From NCBI GenBank assembly GCA_025846845.1, contig JAOYTL010000011.1, forward strand, positions 124,001 through 188,000: 64,000 bases of DNA, read 5' to 3'. The notes under the pieces are model-generated. The model made no database searches. It had not been told where the DNA came from and worked only from the letters and a program-made list of their open reading frames with translations. This document shows, piece after piece, positions 8,672 through 16,345 of this stretch. Numbering within the stretch: position 1 is the stretch's first letter; the number at the start of each line of letters is the position of its first letter. Both the position numbers and the translations under genes were made by a program. Source of the stretch: Alloboseaceae bacterium BT-24-1 (GTDB lineage Bacteria > Pseudomonadota > Alphaproteobacteria > Rhizobiales > Beijerinckiaceae).

Positions 8672-9568
8672 ATGGCACAAACCGCCAGCGAACCGGTCTA
8701 TCGCGGCTTCGACCGCGCCGCGCTCGACCGCGAATACAATGCCCGCGAAAGCGTCGCCTCATTCGACGCGGAATACGCCAAATACGTCTCGGTCAGCGCA
8801 AAGGTGCAGCAGGAGCACGAGCGCATCGCCGACATCGTCTATGACGAGACCGGCGGCGAGACGCTCGACTTCTATCCCACCGAACCGGGCGCACCGCTCT
8901 TCCTTTGGGTCCATGGCGGCTACTGGCGGGCGAGTTCGAAGGATGACAACGCTTTCGTCGTGCCGGGCCCGAAGGCGCATGGCTTTGCCGTCGCGGTGAT
9001 GAACTACACGCTGGCGCCGCAGGCCTCGCTCGACGAGATCATCAGACAGACACGCACCGCCGTCGCCTTCCTCCATGCCCGGCGCGCGCAATACCGGACC
9101 GGTAGCCTTGCCGTCGGCGGCTCCTCGGCCGGCGGCCACCTCGTCGGGATGCTCCTGGCCGGTGGCTGGCAGGCTGATTTCGGACTGCCGGACGATGCGA
9201 TCACGGCTGGCATGGCCCTGTCCGGGCTGCACGACATCGAACCGCTGCGCTCCACCCATATCGATGCCTGGCTCGGACTGGATGATGCCGCGATCGCCCG
9301 CAACAGCCCGATCCGGCATATCCCGCAGAGATCGGCCACGACGTTGCTGGCCTCGGTCGGCGGTCTGGAAACCAGCGAGTTCCGGCGACAGACCGCCGAC
9401 TACGCCGCGGCTTGGCTGGCGGCGGGGCACGCCGGCGAGGTGATCGCCATGCCACGGCACAACCATTTCGACATCGCGCTGGACCTGGCGAGGCCCGATG
9501 GCGTGTTGGCGCCCGCCCTCGCAAAGGCGATGGGCATCTCGCCTGGACGTTTCGGGCCGAAGGACTGA
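8672..9568 (+). CDS. Alpha/beta hydrolase (HGGYW-type esterase/amidase)
   Basis: 298 residues without a signal peptide. It shows the hormone-sensitive-lipase/arylformamidase-type oxyanion motif HGGYW (residues 81-85), the nucleophile elbow GGSSAGG with Ser152, and a C-terminal PRHNHFD that supplies the catalytic His. Members with HGGYW include kynurenine formamidase-like and carboxylesterase-like enzymes. In this operon it may release an aromatic acid from an ester or amide before ring cleavage. The substrate is not deducible from sequence. It starts 10 bases after livF and is followed by the flavin-reductase-fold gene, so the three appear co-transcribed. Confidence 0.8.
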   Translation: MAQTASEPVYRGFDRAALDREYNARESVASFDAEYAKYVSVSAKVQQEHERIADIVYDETGGETLDFYPTEPGAPLFLWVHGGYWRASSKDDNAFVVPGPKAHGFAVAVMNYTLAPQASLDEIIRQTRTAVAFLHARRAQYRTGSLAVGGSSAGGHLVGMLLAGGWQADFGLPDDAITAGMALSGLHDIEPLRSTHIDAWLGLDDAAIARNSPIRHIPQRSATTLLASVGGLETSEFRRQTADYAAAWLAAGHAGEVIAMPRHNHFDIALDLARPDGVLAPALAKAMGISPGRFGPKD

Positions 9569-9575
9569 GCCCGGC

Positions 9576-10232
9576 ATGATCTTCGACATGGGCGCGCTGC
9601 CACCGCAGGACCGCTACAAGATCATGACGGCGACGATCGTGCCGCGGCCGATCGCCTGGATCACCACGCTTTCTCGCGACGACGTGCTCAACGCCGCCCC
9701 GTTCAGCTTCTTCAACATGATGGGTAACGATCCACCGACCGTCGCCATCGGCATCATGTCGAAGGCCGGCCTGCTCAAGGATACCGCCGCCAACATCCTG
9801 GAAACCGGGGAGTTCGTGGTCAACCTCGTGGCGGAAACCGACGCATCGGCGATGAACCTGACCTGCATCGATGCGCCGCCGGAGGTCGACGAGCTGGCGC
9901 TGGCCGGGCTGGAGGCCGCGGCGTCGAGTTTCGTCGCGCCGCCGCGCATCAGGGCGGCGCGGGTCGCGTTCGAATGCCAGGCGCTCACCTCGCTGGTCAC
10001 AGGACCGCTGCAGACGATCGTGATCGGTCGCGTCCTGTGCGCTCATGTCGAGGACCGCTTCGTGCTGGATGCCGAGCGCTGCCACATCGACACCCCGGCG
10101 CTCGAGCTGATTGCCCGCATGCATGGCGGAGAGGCCTATCTTCGGACCTCCGACCTGTTTCACCTGAAGCGGCCCAGCTGGGCCGAACGGCGAGGACAGA
10201 CACCGCAAGATGAGAGCGTCGCCGGGACCTGA
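9576..10232 (+). CDS. Flavin reductase-like protein (FMN-binding split barrel)
   Basis: 218 residues of the flavin reductase-like, FMN-binding split-barrel family (IMTATIVPRPIAWITTLS, NAAPFSFFNMMGNDPPTVAI, LETGEFVVNLV). Members supply reduced flavin to two-component monooxygenases or act as flavoproteins themselves. The frame extends upstream into the hydrolase gene, but the ATG at 9576, seven bases after the hydrolase stop, gives the conserved N-terminus. No partner monooxygenase is in the window. It is the last gene before the tRNA and probably the end of the aromatic-acid operon. Confidence 0.83.
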   Translation: MIFDMGALPPQDRYKIMTATIVPRPIAWITTLSRDDVLNAAPFSFFNMMGNDPPTVAIGIMSKAGLLKDTAANILETGEFVVNLVAETDASAMNLTCIDAPPEVDELALAGLEAAASSFVAPPRIRAARVAFECQALTSLVTGPLQTIVIGRVLCAHVEDRFVLDAERCHIDTPALELIARMHGGEAYLRTSDLFHLKRPSWAERRGQTPQDESVAGT

Positions 10233-10243
10233 CCTGCGAGCGG

Positions 10244-10267
10244 GTGAAGGGCCAGTGGCACCTTCAC
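10244..10267. terminator. Hairpin after the aromatic-acid operon (possible terminator)
   Basis: GTGAAGG (10244-10250) and CCTTCAC (10261-10267) are perfect inverted arms around a 10-base loop, beginning 12 bases after the flavin-reductase stop. No T-run follows (ATTGGAATAAATAG), so a classical intrinsic terminator is doubtful. The rest of 10268-10404 shows no gene I can support. Confidence 0.35.
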
Positions 10268-10404
10268 ATTGGAATAAATAGGGACCCAGCTTGGTAGTGA
10301 AGGGTCGGAGCATCGGGACAGTTATGGTGGAACCGCAACGTGAAAGCGGATATCACCTAACTCGTTCTCAATGCTGAACTCTTTGACGCAGAAGCGAGAA
10401 AGAG

Positions 10405-10491
10405 TGGTGCCCAGGAGAGGACTCGAACCTCCACGCCCTTGCGAGCGCCAGCACCTGAAGCTGGTGCGTCTACCAATTCCGCCACCTGGGC
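10405..10491 (-). tRNA. tRNA-Leu (anticodon CAG)
   Basis: Read on the minus strand, the gene starts GCCCAGGTGGCGGAATTGG, has anticodon stem CCAGC/GCTGG around loop TTCAGGT (anticodon CAG, reading CTG codons), a long class II variable arm, the T-loop GGTTCGAGTCC, and an encoded CCA end. The acceptor stem GCCCAGG/CCTGGGC pairs perfectly. The 87-base length includes CCA. Confidence 0.97.
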
Positions 10492-10501
10492 AACGGCGGT
10501 T

Positions 10502-10530
10502 CGTTTACGGGGGCCGAACGCACCTGTCAA
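10502..10530 (-). promoter_or_regulatory. Promoter of tRNA-Leu(CAG)
   Basis: On the minus strand a perfect -35 box TTGACA (10530-10525) is followed after exactly 17 bases by TAAACG (10507-10502), which would place the start point just upstream of the mature tRNA 5' end at 10491. The sigma70-type spacing and position support a real promoter; the -10 box is weak. Confidence 0.65.
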
Positions 10531-10673
10531 CGGGCGAAGCCGGCTTTATTGAGAACACTTCATCTGCCCGTCCTCCGGCAACGCCTCGCTGCCTTCACAG
10601 CCGCGTTGCGATGCACTAGGACAGGCGCAGCGATCCCAGTTTTCAGCGCTTCCAAACGGAGCTTCGCGTCATC

Positions 10674-11678
10674 ATGACGATCCTGCCTCCCGCTTCGCAA
10701 CTCGTCACGGTCTTTGGCGGCTCGGGGTTCCTCGGGCGGCATGTCGTGCGGGCGCTGGCGCGGCGCGGCTATCGTGTCCGAGCCGCTGTGCGGCGTCCGG
10801 ATCTTGCTGGTTTCCTGCAGCCGCTCGGCGTCGTCGGCCAGATCACCGCGGTGCAGGCCAATCTGCGCTATCCCGATTCGGTCGCGGCCGCCGTGAAGGG
10901 CGCCGATGCGGTGATCAACCTCGTCGGCATCCTGCAGGAGAAGGGCCGGCAGAACTTCTCGTCGGTGCAGGCGCAGGGTGCGCGCACGGTCGCGCAGGCC
11001 TGCGCGAATTTCGGCGTTGACCGGCTGATCCAGGTCTCCGCGCTCGGCGCCAGCGCCGAATCGAAGTCTGCCTATGCCCGCAGCAAGGCCGAAGGCGAGG
11101 CTGCGGTTCACGCTCTGGTCAAGCAGGCGATCGTGCTGCGCCCCTCGGTGATGTTCGGGCCCGAAGACACCTTCTTCAATCGTTTCGCCTCGCTGGTGCG
11201 CATGCTGCCGGTGCTGCCGCTCGCCGGTGCCGAGACCAAATTCCAGCCAGTCTTCGTCGGCGACGTCGCCGAGGCGGTCGCACGTGCCGTCGACGGCAAG
11301 CTCGATGGCGGCAAGGTCTACGAGCTCGGGGGGCCGGAGGCGAAGACCCTGCGGGAGCTGATCGACTATGTCTGCGAGGTCACCGGCCGCAAGCGCCTGA
11401 TCGTGCCGATGCCGTTCGGGCTCGCCCGCCTGCAGGGCCAGATTCTCGAGATCGCGGACATGCTGACGCTCGGCCTCATGCCGAAAGAGTTCATCCTGAC
11501 GCGCGACCAGGTCCATCTGCTCGAGAGCGACAATGTCGTGTCGACGACGGCCGAGAAGGAAGGCCGGACCCTGCGCGGGCTCGGCATCGCCCCGGTCTCG
11601 GCCGAGGCCGAGGTGCCGGCCTATCTCTGGCGCTTCCGCAAGTCCGGCCAGTTCGACACCGCCCGCGCCGGCGGCTGA
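10674..11678 (+). CDS. Complex I NDUFA9-like NAD(P)-binding protein
   Basis: 334 residues of the atypical short-chain reductase family found in complex I NDUFA9 subunits and their alphaproteobacterial homologues. The dinucleotide motif VFGGSGFLGRHV lies at residues ~13-24; a conserved INLVGILQEKG and the YARSKAEGE motif follow. In mitochondria the protein is an accessory subunit binding NADPH at the Q-module; the bacterial role is less certain (complex I assembly or quinone-related reductase). It is monocistronic and ends 6 bases from the converging quinone oxidoreductase gene. Confidence 0.88.
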   Translation: MTILPPASQLVTVFGGSGFLGRHVVRALARRGYRVRAAVRRPDLAGFLQPLGVVGQITAVQANLRYPDSVAAAVKGADAVINLVGILQEKGRQNFSSVQAQGARTVAQACANFGVDRLIQVSALGASAESKSAYARSKAEGEAAVHALVKQAIVLRPSVMFGPEDTFFNRFASLVRMLPVLPLAGAETKFQPVFVGDVAEAVARAVDGKLDGGKVYELGGPEAKTLRELIDYVCEVTGRKRLIVPMPFGLARLQGQILEIADMLTLGLMPKEFILTRDQVHLLESDNVVSTTAEKEGRTLRGLGIAPVSAEAEVPAYLWRFRKSGQFDTARAGG

Positions 11679-11684
11679 GCCCAA

Positions 11685-12674
11685 TTACGGCAGCAGCACC
11701 AGCTTGCCGGCGCTCTGCCGGCTTTCCAGCGCGGCATGAGCGGCGCTCGCCTGTGCCAGCGGGAAGCTGCCGCCGGGCAGGAGCTTCAATTCGCCAGCGG
11801 TAGCCAGCGCGAACAGCTCGCCGAGATCGTGCGCGAGGCGCTCGGGCGCCAGATGCGGTAGGAGCGAGAAGCCGACAATCGCGCGATTCCCGAAGATCAG
11901 AGCCTTCAGCGCCTCTGCATCCGGCCGGAAATCGGCGATCGAGAGCGGGCCGTAGAGCACGAGGCGCCCGAACGGAGCGAGCAGCGCGAGGCATTGCGCC
12001 GGGATGTCGCCGCCGGACGCATCGAAGATCAGGTCCGGACCGGCACCATCAGTCAGGGCGCGGACCTGCTCCGGCCAGTCTGGCTGCGTGTAGTCGACGC
12101 CGGCATCGGCGCCGAGTTCCTGCGCCAATGCGAGTTTCTCGTTCGAGCTCGCCATTGCGATGACGCGCTTCGCCCCGGCCCGCTTCGCCAGCTGGACCAA
12201 AAGGCTGCCGACGCCGCCGGCCGCGGCGCTGACCAGGACATTGCGTCCGGCAGCCGGATTGCTGCGCAGCAGATGCAGTGCGGTCAGGCCCTGCACCTGC
12301 AGCGCCGCGCCCGCAGCAAAGGACAGCGCCTCCGGCAGGCGCACGAGGACATCGGCGCTGACAGCGACATAGTCGGCATAGCCGCCACTCTGCACGCCTG
12401 CGAGATAGAGGGCTGCGGCGACGCGCTCGCCGACCGAAAACGTCGTGACGCCTTCTCCCAGCGCCGCGATGGTGCCGGCAATCTCGACACCGGGACTGAA
12501 GGGCAGGGGCGGTGTCACGACATAGCGGTCCTGCCGCATCAGTACCTCGAAGAAATTGACGCCGACGGCGCCGACCGCGATCAGCACCTCACCGGGGCCG
12601 GCAGAGGGCTGGTCGGTTTCGATGATCTCGAGCACTTCGGGGCCGCCGAAGCGGCTGTACTGGATGGCTTTCAT
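11685..12674 (-). CDS. Zinc-independent quinone oxidoreductase (MDR family)
   Basis: 329 residues of the medium-chain dehydrogenase/reductase superfamily: MKAIQYSRFGGPEVL at the start, the NADPH motif AAAGGVGSLLVQLAK, and the QOR-type VQGLTALHLL segment. Zinc-ligand cysteines are absent, fitting NADPH:quinone reductases. It would reduce quinones or other electrophiles. The start is taken as ATG 12674 with GTGAGG upstream; a GTG at 12686 is possible. It is divergent from an HxlR-type regulator, a common pairing in which the regulator senses electrophiles or quinones. The leader contains a hairpin (12680-12708) that would bury the ribosome-binding site. Confidence 0.87.
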   Translation of the reverse strand: MKAIQYSRFGGPEVLEIIETDQPSAGPGEVLIAVGAVGVNFFEVLMRQDRYVVTPPLPFSPGVEIAGTIAALGEGVTTFSVGERVAAALYLAGVQSGGYADYVAVSADVLVRLPEALSFAAGAALQVQGLTALHLLRSNPAAGRNVLVSAAAGGVGSLLVQLAKRAGAKRVIAMASSNEKLALAQELGADAGVDYTQPDWPEQVRALTDGAGPDLIFDASGGDIPAQCLALLAPFGRLVLYGPLSIADFRPDAEALKALIFGNRAIVGFSLLPHLAPERLAHDLGELFALATAGELKLLPGGSFPLAQASAAHAALESRQSAGKLVLLP

Positions 12675-12679
12675 GGCGG

Positions 12680-12708
12680 GCCTCACGCGAAGGGGATGAG
12701 CGTGAGGC
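12680..12708 (-). promoter_or_regulatory. Leader hairpin covering the ribosome-binding site of the quinone oxidoreductase
   Basis: GCCTCACGC (12680-12688) and GCGTGAGGC (12700-12708) are perfect 9-base inverted arms with an 11-base spacer. In the minus-strand transcript the 3' arm contains the Shine-Dalgarno GTGAGG, six bases before the ATG at 12674. It could be an RNA hairpin limiting translation, or a DNA operator for the neighbouring HxlR protein; sequence alone does not decide. Confidence 0.5.
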
Positions 12709-12776
12709 GGGTTCTGGGCTAGGATGTCATGCGGTGACTACACACCGATTTGTTCGCTGCAGACCAAGAGGTGAGC

Positions 12777-13163
12777 ATGGCCGACCCGATGAAGCGCTTG
12801 CCGATGCTGCCGGTCGAGCGGGCGCTCAAGGTGATTTCCGGCCGCTGGAAGGCCGTGATCCTCTACCAGCTCTTCGACGGTCCCAAGCGCCTGGCGGAGC
12901 TGCAGAAGCGCATCCCGCCGATCACCCAGAAGGTGCTGATCCAGCAATTGCGCGAGATGGAGGAGCACGGCCTCGTCAGCCGCGAGATCTTCCGGCAGGT
13001 GCCGGCGCGCGTCGACTATGCGGCGACGCCGCTCGGCCACAGCCTCGCCCCGGTGATCGCGACGCTCTGCGACTGGGGCCGCCGCCATGCCGCCGATCTC
13101 GGCGAGCTCGATACCCTGTCCGAGTGCCGCTACCGCCCCGGAGCCCGGTCCGAGGCGGCTTGA
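12777..13163 (+). CDS. HxlR-family transcriptional regulator
   Basis: 128 residues. The winged helix typical of HxlR/YodB/HypR proteins spans most of the sequence: VISGRWKAVILYQLFDG, then PPITQKVLIQQLREMEEHGL, and the wing VDYAATPLGHSL. A GAGGTGAG ribosome-binding site marks the ATG at 12777; the frame extends nine codons further upstream, where a TTG is not preceded by a good site. The divergent quinone oxidoreductase is the obvious target. The only cysteines are in the C-terminal half (CDWGRR, SECRYR), so thiol sensing through an N-terminal Cys as in YodB is not supported. Confidence 0.87.
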   Translation: MADPMKRLPMLPVERALKVISGRWKAVILYQLFDGPKRLAELQKRIPPITQKVLIQQLREMEEHGLVSREIFRQVPARVDYAATPLGHSLAPVIATLCDWGRRHAADLGELDTLSECRYRPGARSEAA

Positions 13164-13170
13164 AGCCGTC

Positions 13171-14166
13171 TCAGAGCATGCTGGGCAGGACGCGGTCCGG
13201 CGGCTTGTGCCCATCCATGAAGGTCTTGATGTTGACGATGACCTTCTCGCCCATGTCGGCGCGGCCCTCATGCGTGGCCGAGCCCATATGCGGCAGCACG
13301 ACGACGCGATGGTTGCGCGCGAGCTTGAGCAGGCGCGGATTGACCGCCGGTTCGTGCTCGAACACGTCGAGCCCGGCGCCGGCGAGCTCGCCGGCCTCCA
13401 GCATGCGCGACAACGCGGTCTCGTCGACGATCTCGCCGCGCGCCGTGTTCACCAGGATGGCGTCCGGCTTCATCAGCTTGAGGCGGCGGGCCGAGAGCAG
13501 GTGGTAGGTCGCCGGCGTATGCGGGCAGTTGACCGAGACGACGTCCATCCGCGCCAGCATCTGGTCGAGCGAATCCCAGTAGGTCGCGTCGAGTGCCTCT
13601 TCGATGCGCGAATCGAGCCGGCGGCGGTTGTGATAGTGGATCGACAGGCCGAAGGCGGCGGCGCGCTTGGCCAGCGCCTGGCCGATCCGGCCCATGCCGA
13701 CGATGCCGAGGCGCTTGCCGGTGATGCGGCGCCCCAGCATCCAGTTCGGCGACCAGCCGGCCCATTCGTCGTCGGTGATGATGCGGGCGCCCTCGGCGAT
13801 GCGCCTGGCGACGGCGAGGATCAGCGCCATCGTCATGTCGGCGGTGTCGTCGGTCAGCACACCCGGCGTATTGGTCACGGTGATGCCGCGCTGCACGGCG
13901 CTGGCGACGTCGATATTGTCGACGCCATTGCCGAAATTGGCGATCAGGCGCAGCTGTTCGCCGGCTTGGGCGATCAAGCCGGCATCGATCTTGTCGGTCA
14001 CGGTCGGGACCAGCACGTCGGCGGTCTTCATCGCCTCGACCAAAGCGGCCTGGCTCATCGGCGTGTCGTCGAGATTGAGTCTGGCGTCGAAGAGCTCCCG
14101 CATCCGTGTCTCGACCACGGCCGGCAGCTTGCGCGTGACGACGACCAGGGGCTTCTTCTTCGACAT
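13171..14166 (-). CDS. D-isomer-specific 2-hydroxyacid dehydrogenase (glyoxylate/hydroxypyruvate reductase type)
   Basis: 331 residues. The NAD(P)-binding domain has GIVGMGRIGQALAKR, and the catalytic triad motifs are all visible: Arg in NTARGEIVDE, Glu in DVFEHEPAV and His in VLPHMGSAT. The sequence pattern (NFGNGVDNIDV, GVLTDDTADMTMALIL) is that of the glyoxylate reductase (GyaR-like) branch, which reduces glyoxylate or hydroxypyruvate. It is transcribed alone and converges on the HxlR gene with a 7-base gap. Confidence 0.88.
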   Translation of the reverse strand: MSKKKPLVVVTRKLPAVVETRMRELFDARLNLDDTPMSQAALVEAMKTADVLVPTVTDKIDAGLIAQAGEQLRLIANFGNGVDNIDVASAVQRGITVTNTPGVLTDDTADMTMALILAVARRIAEGARIITDDEWAGWSPNWMLGRRITGKRLGIVGMGRIGQALAKRAAAFGLSIHYHNRRRLDSRIEEALDATYWDSLDQMLARMDVVSVNCPHTPATYHLLSARRLKLMKPDAILVNTARGEIVDETALSRMLEAGELAGAGLDVFEHEPAVNPRLLKLARNHRVVVLPHMGSATHEGRADMGEKVIVNIKTFMDGHKPPDRVLPSML

Positions 14167-14404
14167 GGACGGCTCCCTAACAGGCCCCTCAGGCTCCGAT
14201 ATTGCTGGCGTGCGCCGGCTGGGCGCGACACCGTGGCCGCTTCGTCGCCATTCCGCCTCAACCCCCCATTAACCGAGGCGCTTCAGGAATGAGTCGGTTG
14301 GTTTCGGCGATCAGCGGCCGTTTCGTTGTCTAGCAGCGTTGCGGCGGAACACAACCTGACCCATTGGCGCGTAGCGACGGCGGTCAGGTCGAGGAGTGGG
14401 TTGG

Positions 14405-14941
14405 ATGATGGTTCAGACGATGCGCGGCGCTGCCGGCCTTCTGCTCGCGGTGGGCCTGGCCCTGCTGGCGACACGGAGCACGGCCCAGGAGGTCGCTGCC
14501 GGCCCCGTCTCCGGCCTGCCGCTGCCGCGCTATGTCAGCCTGAAGTCGGACCGCGTCAATTTGCGCGAGGGCCCGTCGAAGGAGCACCGCACCAGCTGGG
14601 TCTTCCAGCGCGCCGGCCTGCCCGTCGAGATCACCGCTGAATTCGAGACCTGGCGGCGCGTGCGCGACGCCGACGGCACCGAAGGCTGGGTTCTGCACAG
14701 CCTGCTCTCGGGGCGGCGCACCGTGCTGGTCTCGCCCTGGTCGAAGAACAAGAGCGAGACGTTTTCCCTGCGCGATTCCGCGAATGAGAGCTCGACCGTG
14801 GTCGCGACCCTCGAGCCCGGCGTCATCGCCAATGTCCAGTCCTGCCAGAACGCCTGGTGCCGCGTCACGGTCAGCAAGATGTCCGGGTATATCCGGCAGG
14901 ATCGGCTCTGGGGCGTCTATCCGAACGAGACCGTGCAGTAG
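14405..14941 (+). CDS. Exported protein with two bacterial SH3 domains
   Basis: 178 residues. A signal peptide (MRGAAGLLLAVGLALLATRS, cleavage after STAQ) is followed by two SH3-like modules. The first includes SDRVNLREGPSKEHRTSW through GTEGWVLHSLL, the second FSLRDSANESSTVVATLEPG through VSKMSGYIRQD. Such proteins act in the periplasm, often binding peptidoglycan or partner proteins; the specific role is unknown. GAGGAG eight bases upstream fixes the ATG at 14405 (the upstream GTG at 14396 overlaps that site). The stretch 14167-14404 holds only its promoter region. Confidence 0.82.
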   Translation: MMVQTMRGAAGLLLAVGLALLATRSTAQEVAAGPVSGLPLPRYVSLKSDRVNLREGPSKEHRTSWVFQRAGLPVEITAEFETWRRVRDADGTEGWVLHSLLSGRRTVLVSPWSKNKSETFSLRDSANESSTVVATLEPGVIANVQSCQNAWCRVTVSKMSGYIRQDRLWGVYPNETVQ

Positions 14942-14994
14942 CGCTGCGGTCCGGGAACAGCGAACGATCGAACCTGGCCCGAAGCGCGGGAGCT

Positions 14995-15468
14995 TCAGTC
15001 GGCGATCTTGCGCAGCCTGACCACGACATCGACCCGGCTGATCTCGTAGCCTTCGGGCGCGGGCGGCAACTCGGCGACGTCGACCGCCGAAGCCGGGATG
15101 TCGATCACCTTGTCCTCGCCGTCGACGACGAAATGGTGATGGTCGCTATTGTCGGTGTCGAAGAAGGTCTTGGCGCCGTCGATGGCGAGCTCGCGCAGCA
15201 GGCCAGCCTCGGTGAACTGGTGCAGCGTATTGTAGACGGTCGCGAGCGAGACCGGCACGCGCGCCTTCATCGCTTCCTCGTAGAGGATCTCAGCGCTGAC
15301 ATGCCGATCCCCCTTGGCGAAGAGCAGCCAGCCGAGCGAGACGCGTTGACGGGTCGGTCTCAGGCCTACCCGGCGCAGCTTCTGGCGCACATCGTGGAAG
15401 GGGCAGCCCTGCCGCACATCCGCTGCATTGCCCTCGTCCTGCGTCAGGCGGTCCATGCCTCGCGTCAA
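14995..15468 (-). CDS. irr: Iron response regulator Irr (Fur superfamily)
   Basis: 157 residues. The Fur-type winged helix (GLRPTRQRVSLGWLLF, SAEILYEEAMK, SLATVYNTLHQFTEAGLL) is preceded by a heme regulatory motif GCPFHD with Cys22-Pro23, and the three-histidine motif H110-H112 follows. These two heme sites and the lack of C-terminal zinc cysteines distinguish Irr from Fur. In rhizobia and relatives, Irr represses or activates iron and heme genes under iron limitation and is degraded when it binds heme. It is divergent from fabA, an arrangement I associate with Hyphomicrobiales from memory. Confidence 0.92.
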   Translation of the reverse strand: MTRGMDRLTQDEGNAADVRQGCPFHDVRQKLRRVGLRPTRQRVSLGWLLFAKGDRHVSAEILYEEAMKARVPVSLATVYNTLHQFTEAGLLRELAIDGAKTFFDTDNSDHHHFVVDGEDKVIDIPASAVDVAELPPAPEGYEISRVDVVVRLRKIAD

Positions 15469-15503
15469 CTCCTCACGTCTTCCCCGGAACGGGAAAGCAC
15501 CAG

Positions 15504-15520
15504 CTTAGATTCGATGTAAG
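15504..15520. promoter_or_regulatory. Candidate ICE-like operator upstream of irr
   Basis: CTTAGAT-TCG-ATGTAAG is a near-palindrome (one mismatch between arms) 36 bases upstream of the irr start. It resembles the iron control element pattern (TTAGAA/TTCTAA) recognised by Irr but deviates at several positions, so this is a candidate only. The rest of 15469-15714 shows no gene. Confidence 0.35.
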
Positions 15521-15714
15521 GCTTTGCTCCCCTGGCCGCAAGCATCGCGCCGCCACCGCCAGAGCCTGCGAGAGACTAACACAGTGTCGCCGGCTGATCA
15601 TCCACGGTCGCGCCGGTCTTGCGCCCTTCCGTTCGGCAGCGACGCCGTGTTAGGCACGTTGCATCGGGGGTTGGCAGCCGAGTGCATGGCGGCCGGAATG
15701 GAGTGAAGTCGGAT

Positions 15715-16227
15715 ATGGAGCGGCAATCGTCATTCAGCTACGAGGAAATCCTCGCTTGCGGGCGCGGTGAACTCTTCGGGCCGGGCAATGCGCAGCTGCC
15801 GCTGCCGCCGATGCTGATGTTCGATCGTATCGCCGAAATCTCCGAGGATGGCGGTCCGCACGGCAAGGGCCTCGTCCGTGCCGAGTTCGACATTCGCCCG
15901 GACCTCTGGTTCTTCGATTGCCATTTCAAGGGCGATCCGGTCATGCCGGGCTGCCTCGGGCTCGACGCGCTCTGGCAGCTCACCGGCTTCTTCCTGGGCT
16001 GGCTCGGCCTGCCGGGCCGGGGCCGGGCGCTGGGTGTCGGCGAGGTCAAGTTCGCCGACCAGGTGCTGCCCTCGGTCAAGCACGTCGTCTATGGCGTCGA
16101 CTTCAAGCGCGTCTTCAAGTCCAAGCTCGTCCTCGGCATCGCCGATGGCTGGCTCGAAGCCGACGGCAAGCGTATCTATACGGTCTCGGATATGCGCGTC
16201 GGCCTGTTCAAGCCCGAGGCGGCCTGA
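15715..16227 (+). CDS. fabA: 3-hydroxydecanoyl-ACP dehydratase/isomerase FabA
   Basis: 170 residues, the usual FabA length. His70 (WFFDCHFKGDPVMPGC) and Asp84 (LGLDALWQ) match the E. coli FabA catalytic positions. It dehydrates 3-hydroxydecanoyl-ACP and isomerises the product to cis-3-decenoyl-ACP, the branch point to unsaturated fatty acids. The frame extends 32 codons upstream but the conserved protein starts at ATG 15715 (MERQSSFSYEEI). fabB follows after 118 bases, giving the classical fabA-fabB pair. Confidence 0.96.
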   Translation: MERQSSFSYEEILACGRGELFGPGNAQLPLPPMLMFDRIAEISEDGGPHGKGLVRAEFDIRPDLWFFDCHFKGDPVMPGCLGLDALWQLTGFFLGWLGLPGRGRALGVGEVKFADQVLPSVKHVVYGVDFKRVFKSKLVLGIADGWLEADGKRIYTVSDMRVGLFKPEAA

Positions 16228-16345
16228 GCAAAACCACGGGTGAAGCCTTGCGCTCGCCCAGCGCGCAGTCCATCTGCGCGTCATCAACAGGATAGACCGG
16301 GGCATTATAAGCTCCGGCATTTGGCGCAAAAGCCGGAGAAGCAGC

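Noticed and set aside
10268..10491. Genomic-island attachment at the tRNA-Leu 3' end
   Set aside because: No integrase gene and no direct repeat of the tRNA 3' end could be found in the window, and the neighbouring genes have normal composition.
13087..14292. 401-codon plus-strand frame opposite the 2-hydroxyacid dehydrogenase
   Set aside because: The dehydrogenase on the other strand has every catalytic motif; the plus-strand frame has none and is a composition artefact.
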